Shown piece after piece: positions 54,851 to 62,264 of a DNA stretch of 64,000 nucleotides (its first letter is position 1; every line of letters begins with the position of its first letter). The notes below the pieces were generated by a model. That model was not told the DNA's origin. It did no database searches and saw only the letters and a list, made by a program, of their open reading frames with translations. The stretch comes from Ignavibacterium sp. (GTDB lineage Bacteria; Zixibacteria; MSB-5A5; GN15; PGXB01). Made by a program: the position numbers and the translations under genes. Location: the NCBI GenBank assembly GCA_020724775.1, contig DYGG01000007.1:16987-80986 (forward strand). Direction: 5' to 3'.

Positions 54851-56050
54851 TCACATCTTCTCTCCAGCAAACTTGACGATTGCATCGCCATACCTGTTTT
54901 TTATTATATCTACCGCTTCACTGGATAACTTTAATTTGTCCAGATTACAATTCGACAATAAAGACAACTGATTTTCTCCTGATTTGCTCAGAAGATTTGA
55001 GGCTTTTACTCCTAAAAGTCTTACTTTAATTTTAGGACCGTATTCTCTTGGAATTAATCTCTTAGAAGTCTCAAAAATTATCCTGCACTGGTCAGTAGGC
55101 GTCGCTAGGGTTTTATCTCTGGTAATCGTTTCAAAATCTGAGGAGCGGATTTTGACCGAGATTGTCCTTGCTACAAAATTATCCCGGCGTAATCTTCGCG
55201 ATACTTTATCTGATAACCAGAGTAAGGTGGAATATATCTTATCTATATCCGAAAGGTCGGTCACCAGTGTAGTCTCATGAGACATCGATTTGTCATCCGG
55301 CATATCTTCATAAGATACCACCTCAGAACAGTCCAATCCTCGCGCTACTTTTGACAGATATGCGGCATTCACGCCGAAATACCCTTTGAGCATCCTCTCA
55401 TCATATTCGGCCAACTCTTCAACCGTAACAATACCCAATTTATTCAACCCCTTTTGTGTCTTTTCCCCTATCCCCCAGAGTGAACTTACCGGTCGGGGAT
55501 AAAACGCTTTTTGAAAATCATCTCTGTCCATTATTGTTATCCCATCCGGCTTCTTTTCCCCTGATGCCATCTTGGCTATCAATTTTGATGGGGCAATACC
55601 AACCGAGCAGGTAAGCGACAATCTCTCCTTTATTTCCGCTTTCATTTTCATCACCAGTTCCTCGGCGGTATTGAAAATCCGATGACAGCCGGTGATATTT
55701 AAGAAGGCTTCATCTATTGAAAACGGCTCCACTATCGGCGAGTAATGCTCGAATATGACCTGAAGAACTGAGGCGGTATATACATATCCTCCCAGGGTGC
55801 CTGATATTACTATCGCCTCCGGGCAAAGTTTTTTCGCCTGAGCTATCGACATTCCCGATTTGACACCATATTTCCGCGCTTCATACGAGCAGGTTGAAAC
55901 CACCGAGCGATAGCGGGGGTCGCCCCCCACAATCACCGGCTTTCCTTTTAATAGTGGCGCATTTCGGATTTCGAAGGCGGCAAAGAAGGCATCCATATCT
56001 ACATGGACTATTACTTTCGGCCAGTCGTAGGTGCGGTCTATTCCACCCAT
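54851..56050 (-). CDS. dinB: DNA polymerase IV (Y-family)
   Basis: A 399-aa translesion polymerase. The catalytic palm acidic residues are in HVDMDAFFAAFEIR and SIDEAFLNITG. The RYRSVVSTCSYEARKYGV, SVGIAPSKLIAKMAS and finger-palm motifs follow in the normal order, then the little-finger domain. It is slightly longer than E. coli Pol IV (351 aa), with an extra C-terminal tail. It overlaps the DUF6504-like gene by 13 bases and ends the lexA-led unit, so damage induction through LexA is expected. Confidence 0.92.
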   Translation of the reverse strand: MGGIDRTYDWPKVIVHVDMDAFFAAFEIRNAPLLKGKPVIVGGDPRYRSVVSTCSYEARKYGVKSGMSIAQAKKLCPEAIVISGTLGGYVYTASVLQVIFEHYSPIVEPFSIDEAFLNITGCHRIFNTAEELVMKMKAEIKERLSLTCSVGIAPSKLIAKMASGEKKPDGITIMDRDDFQKAFYPRPVSSLWGIGEKTQKGLNKLGIVTVEELAEYDERMLKGYFGVNAAYLSKVARGLDCSEVVSYEDMPDDKSMSHETTLVTDLSDIDKIYSTLLWLSDKVSRRLRRDNFVARTISVKIRSSDFETITRDKTLATPTDQCRIIFETSKRLIPREYGPKIKVRLLGVKASNLLSKSGENQLSLLSNCNLDKLKLSSEAVDIIKNRYGDAIVKFAGEKM

Positions 56051-56286
56051 ATCTTGCTTATGGTCCAGATGGTCTGACGCTCATCAAAAGTCAACTGGAA
56101 AAAATTCGAGGAGATATCGACGACGGCGTAATGATGCACTTTATAAGCGCCGATATCGGTTTTCCAATCGCCGGTTACTTCACTGATTTTATATACCCGC
56201 CCGTTCCAGCGAAAGCGGGCCGGTTTCATTTTGTGGTTGGCAAACACCGCCACCACCTCTATCGGTTCATCCATATCCTGATACAT
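56038..56286 (-). CDS. DUF6504-like small protein coupled to dinB
   Basis: An 82-aa protein with KPARFRWNGRVYKISEVTGDW, the pattern of the small DUF6504 proteins that often stand beside translesion polymerase genes, followed by VVDISSNFFQLTFDE. It overlaps dinB by 13 bases and follows a 32-aa frame after lexA. The function of the family is unknown; the context says SOS mutagenesis or its control. Confidence 0.68.
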   Translation of the reverse strand: MYQDMDEPIEVVAVFANHKMKPARFRWNGRVYKISEVTGDWKTDIGAYKVHHYAVVDISSNFFQLTFDERQTIWTISKIWVE

Positions 56287-56319
56287 TCTTCATCACTCTC
56301 CCCTTTTGGCACTTTCCGG

Positions 56320-56418
56320 TTACCCCCACACCCTCGCCAGCAGCGCTACCAGCGGTTCAAAACCGACCGGCATCAACAATAGCACCAAAACCATCCAGAA
56401 AACTCTCCTGACTCGCAT
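56320..56418 (-). CDS. 32-aa membrane micropeptide in the lexA operon
   Basis: ATG 56418 shares its A with the lexA stop codon (TGATG), and GGAGG lies five bases upstream, inside the last lexA codons. The product begins MRVRRVFWMVLVLLLMPVGF and ends in TAA at 56320: a basic start and one TM segment, the shape of SOS-type small membrane peptides such as TisB or DinQ. The strong ribosome site and coupling support it; the small size leaves doubt. Confidence 0.5.
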   Translation of the reverse strand: MRVRRVFWMVLVLLLMPVGFEPLVALLARVWG

Positions 56419-57035
56419 CACAACCTCCGCATCAATCCCACCACTTTTCCGGCGATATAAAACTCCGGCGAGTTTCTATCCACCAGGATCGGCTCAAACG
56501 CCTCATTCTCCGGCTGCAGTCGCACTCTTCCCTCCTCCAGAAAATACCGCTTCACAGTCGCCTCCTCCCCGATTACCGCCACCACTATCTCTCCCGGCTC
56601 GGCGCTTTTCTGACGTTTCACCAGCACCAGGTCGCCGTCAAATATCCCGGCGTTTTTCATTGAATCCCCTTTTACTTTCAAAGTAAAAGTCTCACCGGAG
56701 GGGAGAAAACTGGTGTCAATCGCTATCTCCCCTTCAATATTTTCCACCGCCGTTATCGGATTACCGGCCGGCACCGCTCCCACCAACGGCACCCGCTTAA
56801 TCGGACCGGCCAGGCTGCGCGCCAGTTCTATCCCCCGCGATATCAACTTCTGCCGACGGATATACCCCTTCTTCATCAATACTTCCAGGTGCGCCCGTAC
56901 CCCGTTGGTGGAACTGATACCAAACTTCTCCCCAATCTCTCGAATGGTCGGAGATTTCCCCCGCTCCGTTATCATTTTCTCGATATAATCGAGAATCTCT
57001 TTCTGTCGGCGGGTAAGTTTCTCTTTCACCGTCAC
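56418..57035 (-). CDS. lexA: LexA repressor
   Basis: A 205-aa SOS repressor-protease. Residues 1-65 are a winged helix-turn-helix (SPTIREIGEKFGISSTNGVRAHLEVLMKKGYI). The self-cleavage site is Ala90-Gly91 (VPAG), with catalytic Ser125 in KGDSM and Lys162 in EATVKRYF, so RecA-stimulated cleavage is expected. The start is GTG 57035 after AAGGAGGAG. It heads the operon with a 32-aa peptide, the DUF6504-like gene and dinB, and its promoter contains a palindrome that is probably its own operator. Confidence 0.95.
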   Translation of the reverse strand: MTVKEKLTRRQKEILDYIEKMITERGKSPTIREIGEKFGISSTNGVRAHLEVLMKKGYIRRQKLISRGIELARSLAGPIKRVPLVGAVPAGNPITAVENIEGEIAIDTSFLPSGETFTLKVKGDSMKNAGIFDGDLVLVKRQKSAEPGEIVVAVIGEEATVKRYFLEEGRVRLQPENEAFEPILVDRNSPEFYIAGKVVGLMRRL

Positions 57036-57098
57036 CGGCTCCTCCTTATTAATTTCTCCAGATTTTCATATTTTAAACCGTCTGTATTTCTCCTCCAT

Positions 57099-57127
57099 AT
57101 TCTACTGCACAGATGTTCAGTTGTCAA
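57099..57127 (-). promoter_or_regulatory. lexA promoter
   Basis: TTGACA (57127-57122), 17 bases, TAGAAT (57104-57099) on the minus strand, a strong sigma-70-like promoter. The predicted start is near 57092. The whole spacer is occupied by a palindrome (separate entry). Confidence 0.75.
57104..57121 (-). promoter_or_regulatory. Probable LexA operator
   Basis: ACTGAACATCTGTGCAGT (minus strand) is an 18-base palindrome, matching its reverse complement at 14 of 18 positions (core ACTGnACAnnTGTnCAGT). It fills the spacer between the -35 and -10 of lexA, where autoregulation would block RNA polymerase. It is not the CTGT-N8-ACAG box of E. coli nor the GAAC-N4-GTTC box of Firmicutes, but has CTG and CAG ends. 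Confidence 0.6.
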
Positions 57128-57219
57128 TAATAAATGTCGGATTTATGCCGGTGAGACTTAAATTGTGATATTCAAAAGTGATACCCCTTCCGCTATCCCT
57201 GTCGCCCCGTAAAAAAATA

Positions 57220-57247
57220 TTGATATGACAAATCAATTAGTTATAAT
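57220..57247 (+). promoter_or_regulatory. Promoter of purD
   Basis: TTGATA (57220-57225), 16 bases, TATAAT (57242-57247). ATTGAT-N7-ATCAAT (57219-57237) is a six-base inverted repeat straddling the -35 and could be a purine-type operator. The start near 57254 gives a leader of about 19 nt to ATG 57273. Confidence 0.65.
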
Positions 57248-57272
57248 AGGGTTTTACTTAAGGATACCCATC

Positions 57273-58562
57273 ATGAAAATACTGGTAGTTGGCGGTGGCG
57301 GAAGAGAGCACGCCATAATCTGGAAACTGAAGCAATCGTCCTTAGTCAGCAAAATATTCGCCGCTCCGGGGAATGCCGGAATAAGCCTGATTGCCGAATC
57401 AGTCGATATCAAAGCCGACAACATCAACGGCCTGGCTGACTTCGCCAAAAAGAACAATATCGATCTGACCGTAGTCGGCCCGGAACTTCCCTTAACCCTG
57501 GGCATTGTTGACGAGTTCAACCAACGCGACCTGCGAATATTCGGTCCTACCCAGTTGGCAGCTGAAATCGAGGGCTCCAAGGTGTTCGCCAAGGAATTCA
57601 TGCGAAAATACCATATCCCGACCGCCCCCTATCAGATATTTTCCGATTTGACCGAAGCGACCAAGTTTGTAAAATCTGCGGCGTTGCCGGTAGTCATCAA
57701 AGCCAGTGGCCTGGCGGCGGGAAAAGGAGTGGTTATCGCTCATAACCAGGAAGAGGCGGTGCAGGCGGTGGAGCGTATAATGGTGCAGAAGGTCTTTGGT
57801 GAAGCCGGCACCAGCATCGTGGTTGAAAATTTCCTGGAGGGGCAGGAAGTTTCGGTCATGGCGTTCACCGACGGTAAGACGGTCAAGATGATGTTACCAT
57901 CGCAGGATCATAAACGGGTCGGTGACGGCGATACGGGTCCTAACACCGGCGGCATGGGCGCCTACTGCCCGGTCAATTTTATGGATGATATTACCTTAAA
58001 AACCATAAAGGAACATATCCTCGAACCGACCATATATGGTCTGGAAAGGGAAGGAAGAAATTATAAAGGAGTTCTGTACGCCGGCTTGATGATGACACCG
58101 GCCGGACCCAAAGTTATGGAGTTCAATTGCCGTTTTGGGGACCCGGAGACGCAGGCGGTCCTCCCTTTGCTAAAATCCGACCTGGCGGATATCTTCATTG
58201 CGATTGTGGACGGGAATTTATCAATAATTGATGAACTGGAGTGGGAGCAGAAAGCGGCAGTATGCGTCATTCTCGCCTCCAAAGGGTACCCGGATAAACC
58301 GGAAATCGGCAGGCGGATTTTTGGTTTGAGAGATTACAGCGATATGGATTCGATGCTGTATCATTCAGGGACGCGCCGAGAAGGGAAGAACTGGATTACC
58401 GCCGGAGGCCGCGTAGTCGGGGTCACCTCAGTGGAGAATGACCTTCCGTCCGCCATATCCCGCGCTTATAACGTTATCGAGAATATAAAATTCGACGGCA
58501 TGATTTACCGCACAGATATCGGTCTAAAGAGTGCCGCCATGAACAGAAGTTATGGAGGTTAA
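57273..58562 (+). CDS. purD: Phosphoribosylamine-glycine ligase
   Basis: A 429-aa ATP-grasp enzyme that joins phosphoribosylamine and glycine in purine synthesis. It begins MKILVVGGGGREHAI, then VVGPELPLTLGIVDEF, KASGLAAGKGVVIA (ATP binding) and SQDHKRVGDGDTGPNTGGMGAYCP, and ends with MEFNCRFGDPETQAVLPLLKSDL. The start is ATG 57273, since an upstream in-frame start at 57225 lies in the promoter. It is followed after one base by purE; no other pur gene is in the window. Confidence 0.95.
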   Translation: MKILVVGGGGREHAIIWKLKQSSLVSKIFAAPGNAGISLIAESVDIKADNINGLADFAKKNNIDLTVVGPELPLTLGIVDEFNQRDLRIFGPTQLAAEIEGSKVFAKEFMRKYHIPTAPYQIFSDLTEATKFVKSAALPVVIKASGLAAGKGVVIAHNQEEAVQAVERIMVQKVFGEAGTSIVVENFLEGQEVSVMAFTDGKTVKMMLPSQDHKRVGDGDTGPNTGGMGAYCPVNFMDDITLKTIKEHILEPTIYGLEREGRNYKGVLYAGLMMTPAGPKVMEFNCRFGDPETQAVLPLLKSDLADIFIAIVDGNLSIIDELEWEQKAAVCVILASKGYPDKPEIGRRIFGLRDYSDMDSMLYHSGTRREGKNWITAGGRVVGVTSVENDLPSAISRAYNVIENIKFDGMIYRTDIGLKSAAMNRSYGG

Positions 58563-58563
58563 A

Positions 58564-59007
58564 ATGCCCAAAGTACTGATAATGCTTGGTTCGAAATCCG
58601 ACAGCCAGTATGCCGAGGAATGCCAGGCGGTATTGAAAAATTTCGGTGTACAGGCTGACATCGAAATCTCTTCTGCGCACCGTCAGCCGGAGCGAACCGA
58701 TACTCTGGCAAAATCTGCCGCCGATTCGGGGTATGAAATCATAATCTGCATGGCCGGTATGGCCGCAGCGCTGCCCGGAGCGGTGGCGGCACGCTCCAAT
58801 CTTCCGGTAATTGGAGTCCCTCTTCCCGCTTCCCTGAACGGGCTTGATTCACTGCTTTCAATAGCGCAGATGCCTTCCGGCGTGCCGGTGGCAACCATGG
58901 GGATAGGAAGCGCCGGCGCCAAGAATGCGGCCCATCTGGCGACGAGGATTCTTGCCTTGAAGCACCCGGAGGTCAGAAAAGCGCTCGAACAATCGGGACA
59001 GAAATAA
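58564..59007 (+). CDS. purE: 5-(carboxyamino)imidazole ribonucleotide mutase
   Basis: A 147-aa class I PurE, which converts N5-CAIR to CAIR. It has the GSKSDS (substrate phosphate) and SAHRQPER (active-site His) motifs, AGMAAALPGAVA and a QMPSGVPVAT segment. The start ATG 58564 follows GGAGGTTAAA, which overlaps the purD end; four upstream in-frame codons are ignored. The requirement for class I PurE implies a purK elsewhere. Confidence 0.95.
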   Translation: MPKVLIMLGSKSDSQYAEECQAVLKNFGVQADIEISSAHRQPERTDTLAKSAADSGYEIIICMAGMAAALPGAVAARSNLPVIGVPLPASLNGLDSLLSIAQMPSGVPVATMGIGSAGAKNAAHLATRILALKHPEVRKALEQSGQK

Positions 59008-59063
59008 TCTGCAAACCATAAGAAGCAAAATTTGTAAAATAAGTTAAAGGAAGGAGATACAGA

Positions 59064-59963
59064 ATGAAAGCAGGCAGATTCTCAAAAGGCTTGAAGATCT
59101 TACCACTTGTCTCGGTAATGCTTGGTCTTCTGCTGGCCGGTATGGCGCATGCCGATACCGAGAAAGCCAAAGAACATTTCAATAATGCTCTCAAGGCGCA
59201 GAACGAGAAGAATGATTCGCTGGCTATTGCCGGATACAAGGATGCTATCAAAGAAGACCCCAACTTCGCCGACGCCTATATTAACCTCGGCTCTATCTAC
59301 TTTGCCAAAGAGCAGCTTGCGGAGGCCGAGACTAATTTCAAGAAGGCGACCGAAGTTGCCGCGGATAATCCGGATGCCTGGGCGAACCTGGGCAGAACCT
59401 TTTACAAGCGCGACAAATTCACTGATAGCGAGAACGCCTACAAGACAGCCCTGGCGAAGAAGAGCGATTACACTGAAATCTATAAAGACCTCGGCTTTCT
59501 TTACTATTCACAGGGGAACTGGCCGTCGCTTATTGAGAATATGAAGATGTACACGGAAAAGATGCCTACCGATGCCACCGCTTTTTATCTCCTGGGGAAA
59601 GGATATCAGAATCTAAAGAAGTATCCTGAAGCGATTGCGGCGTTCAATAAGACCGCGGAGATTGACAAGAGCAATTTCAACGCTTTTAACAGCATGGGAC
59701 AAATTCACCTGGCGCAGGAGAATTATTCACAGGCATTTCGGATGTTCGACCGCGCCGTCGCTCTCAAGCCGGACAACTTCAATGCTCTCTACAACCTGGC
59801 AATCTCTTATGAGCATGAGAACCAGGACAAGGTTGACCAGGTGCTAAAGTATTGGAATAACTTCCTCAAAGTCGCCAAGAATAATCCCAAGGCGCAGAAA
59901 CTAATACCTCAGACCGAAGAGCATATAAAGGAGTTGCAAGCCCTTAAGGAATCGGGGCAGTAA
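59064..59963 (+). CDS. Exported TPR-repeat protein
   Basis: A 299-aa protein with a signal peptide (to about residue 31, ending GMAHA) and then about seven TPR units covering the rest (ALKAQNEKNDSLAIAGYKDAI, AYINLGSIYFAKEQLAEAETNF, AWANLGRTFYKRDKF and further). TPRs mediate protein-protein binding; a periplasmic scaffold role is likely but the partner is unknown. GGAAGGAG precedes the ATG and a good terminator follows. It lies 56 bases after purE with no clear promoter of its own. Confidence 0.8.
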   Translation: MKAGRFSKGLKILPLVSVMLGLLLAGMAHADTEKAKEHFNNALKAQNEKNDSLAIAGYKDAIKEDPNFADAYINLGSIYFAKEQLAEAETNFKKATEVAADNPDAWANLGRTFYKRDKFTDSENAYKTALAKKSDYTEIYKDLGFLYYSQGNWPSLIENMKMYTEKMPTDATAFYLLGKGYQNLKKYPEAIAAFNKTAEIDKSNFNAFNSMGQIHLAQENYSQAFRMFDRAVALKPDNFNALYNLAISYEHENQDKVDQVLKYWNNFLKVAKNNPKAQKLIPQTEEHIKELQALKESGQ

Positions 59964-59975
59964 AAGTTCTCAATC

Positions 59976-60009
59976 CGGAAACCGGTTCAAAAACTGGTTT
60001 CCGCTTTTT
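59976..60009 (+). terminator. Rho-independent terminator after the TPR gene
   Basis: An 11-pair stem CGGAAACCGGT/ACTGGTTTCCG (one G-U) around TCAAAA, followed by CTTTTT. It ends the purD-purE-TPR unit. Confidence 0.88.
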
Positions 60010-60035
60010 CATAACATTCCGCAATAGGTAACAGG

Positions 60036-60905
60036 TTGCGCGAAAGTCTTTATACTCCGGAAGCATGCACCCGCTTCAGTATAATCGTCAATATATTTCT
60101 GTTCATACTGAAGATGGTTGCCGGCATACTGGGGCGTTCCCAGGCGCTGGTAGCCGATTCTCTTAATTCGCTTCTCGACATTGTCGCTAATGCCGTAGTC
60201 TGGCTCGGTATTAGGATTGCCAATCGCCCTCCTGATGAGGAGCATCCGTACGGTCACGGCAATGCCGATAATCTGGCGGCTATTTTTGTTGCCATCGTGC
60301 TGGTGCTTACCGGCGGCTATATCGGTTATGAGGCAGTCCACTCGATAATTGACAAAAACTTTCAGACCCCCACTTACCTGGCGACATCGGCAGCCGCCCT
60401 GACCATACTTATCAAGGAAATCCTGTATCATTACACTCTAAGAATCGGCAAGAGATTCAAATCTCCGGCGGTAATTGCCAACGCCTATGACCATCGCTCC
60501 GATGTCATTGTCTCCGCCGGGGCACTGGTCGGAATCGTTGTTGCACAACTCGGGTATCCTGTTCTTGACCCTCTGGCGGGACTGTGGGTGGCATTTTTTA
60601 TTCTCAAACAAGGTGCCAAAATCATTAGAGAGAACATCCCTACTCTAATGGTTACCTCGCCGGGAAGCAAAATCGAGACAGATATCGGGAGTTATATTAA
60701 AAACCTCGACGGCGTTGTGTCCGTTGTATGGATTCGCGGACACGCAGTCGGCTCCAGTTACTATCTTGACACCGCTGTCAATGTCAATGGCAATATGTCG
60801 GTCAAAGCCGGTCATGATATCGCCTCAGAAATCAAACGGAAAGTTCAGCAGAGATTTCCGGATGTTGCCGATATCCTGGTTCACATTGAGCCGGATCCCG
60901 ACTGA
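60036..60905 (+). CDS. Cation diffusion facilitator transporter, manganese-like site
   Basis: A 289-aa inner-membrane CDF antiporter with six TM helices and a C-terminal metallochaperone-like domain (after about residue 205). The transport site is read from TM2 (Asn44 and Asp48 in DSLNSLLDI) and TM5 (Asp152 and Asp156 in AYDHRSDVIV). Zn-type CDFs have His or Asp plus Asp in TM2 and His plus Asp in TM5; the Asn-Asp/Asp-Asp set resembles manganese exporters, so Mn(II) efflux is the inferred function. The loop HPYGHGNAD is usual. The start is a TTG (60036) with a weak ribosome site, but the alignment of family N-termini supports it. Confidence 0.85.
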   Translation: MRESLYTPEACTRFSIIVNIFLFILKMVAGILGRSQALVADSLNSLLDIVANAVVWLGIRIANRPPDEEHPYGHGNADNLAAIFVAIVLVLTGGYIGYEAVHSIIDKNFQTPTYLATSAAALTILIKEILYHYTLRIGKRFKSPAVIANAYDHRSDVIVSAGALVGIVVAQLGYPVLDPLAGLWVAFFILKQGAKIIRENIPTLMVTSPGSKIETDIGSYIKNLDGVVSVVWIRGHAVGSSYYLDTAVNVNGNMSVKAGHDIASEIKRKVQQRFPDVADILVHIEPDPD

Positions 60906-60935
60906 GCGGATAAAGATATTTTCCGTTGGCGATAG

Positions 60936-62165
60936 TCACCGGAATTCCACTCTCCGAAACTCATCCCACTCAACCATCTCTTCACGCCCTTTATCTGTAA
61001 TGAAAATTCCCCTATTGTCGGAGTCAATATCATTGGAGTTTCGCAGTTTGAATGTACGCCCGTCTTTGAGAGTGACTTTGCTTGTGCGGGATGAAATCTT
61101 CTCAACCGACTTAACCAAGCCAAACTCTATATCCAGCTCAATATCCTGAAATTCACCGTCAAGCATTTCCCAGGTGAATTCCTCATCGTCATCCCACCTG
61201 ATTTCACCGGTCAACTCCTCCCCGGATTCCAGCACTACCTTACCCTCAATCCGTTTACCCCCGTCGAAATCATCATAACGAAGCCCCTGCGGCGATTCCA
61301 TAAATTCAACCTTTTCCAATTCATCCCAGTCGATGCTAATTCGCCCCAATTGCGGGTCGGAAATTATTACACCCCGGTTGCCGCTGTCTATGTCATTGGA
61401 ATTTTCCAATTCCATTTCAGTGCCGTCTTTCAGAACAACCAGGGCGCTTTGCGATGACAGCGGCTCTATTTTCTTGATTTTTCCGAATTCGATTTTCCGT
61501 TTACGACGTCCCTCCTCCCCATCCAGTATATCAGTGTCGAAAATTTCATCGACATCCCAACAGACAAATCCTTGGAAGGAATCTCCCCGTCGGGTGAACG
61601 CCTCGCCATAAAGCCGATTGCCGAAATTTGACGGCATCTGCGGCGCCGGCATAAACTCAATCTTTTCGATTTCCTCCCAGAGAAGTTCCAGTATCCCCTG
61701 TTTCCGGTCATCGATGAGGAGTTCCCGCATACTTTCACCCAGATCGGTCGAACTATTCTCCATTTCAAATTTCTCTCCGCTCTTCAGTTCTATCCGCGCC
61801 CGCTGACTGTCAACAGGTTTGATTGATTTTATGTGACCAAAACGAATCCCGGACTGGGCTTTGTCCCCCCAGTCCCACCCCATATCATCCCCTTCTTCCC
61901 GATAAACCGTAATACCGAATATGCTTACTTTTTTCGTGCCGGAACGGCGTGAGGTATAATGATCACCTTTTCTGTCATCACGTTCCCGGTATCCGTCAAG
62001 AATATCATCCCAGAATCCTTCATTTTTATCCCAGCGGATAAAGCCCTCGAAAGTTTCCCCATCCGAGGTCACAACCTCCCCGTATATCTGCTCTTCAGTC
62101 CCCCAGACCGGCGCAATAGTAAGCACTGTCGTCAAGACTGTCATTAGGAATTTCCGTAATTTCAT
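60936..62165 (-). CDS. Exported protein with three tandem repeats
   Basis: A 409-aa exported protein. The signal peptide is MKLRKFLMTVLTTVLTIAPVWG. The mature part holds three copies of a unit of about 120-140 residues. Each opens with IYGEVVTSDGETFEGFIRWD or its variants (LYGEAFTRRGDSFQGFVCWD, IEGKVVLESGEELTGEIRWD), continues with DILDG or MLDG and GHIKSI/GKIKKI/GLVKSV, and closes with ELKSGEKFEMENS or VLKDGTEMELENSND and WEEIEKIEFM-type ends. I recognise no family. The beta-rich repeat suggests a cell-surface or periplasmic scaffold. GGAGGTAGCG precedes ATG 62165. Confidence 0.68.
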   Translation of the reverse strand: MKLRKFLMTVLTTVLTIAPVWGTEEQIYGEVVTSDGETFEGFIRWDKNEGFWDDILDGYRERDDRKGDHYTSRRSGTKKVSIFGITVYREEGDDMGWDWGDKAQSGIRFGHIKSIKPVDSQRARIELKSGEKFEMENSSTDLGESMRELLIDDRKQGILELLWEEIEKIEFMPAPQMPSNFGNRLYGEAFTRRGDSFQGFVCWDVDEIFDTDILDGEEGRRKRKIEFGKIKKIEPLSSQSALVVLKDGTEMELENSNDIDSGNRGVIISDPQLGRISIDWDELEKVEFMESPQGLRYDDFDGGKRIEGKVVLESGEELTGEIRWDDDEEFTWEMLDGEFQDIELDIEFGLVKSVEKISSRTSKVTLKDGRTFKLRNSNDIDSDNRGIFITDKGREEMVEWDEFRRVEFR

Positions 62166-62264
62166 CGCTACCTCCATCATTCAAATTGAAAAATCTAATC
62201 TCTTTGACGATGAATTCGCGGCTATTGTTTCGGCGGATAGGACTTCCCCCGAAGCCCCTGAAAT

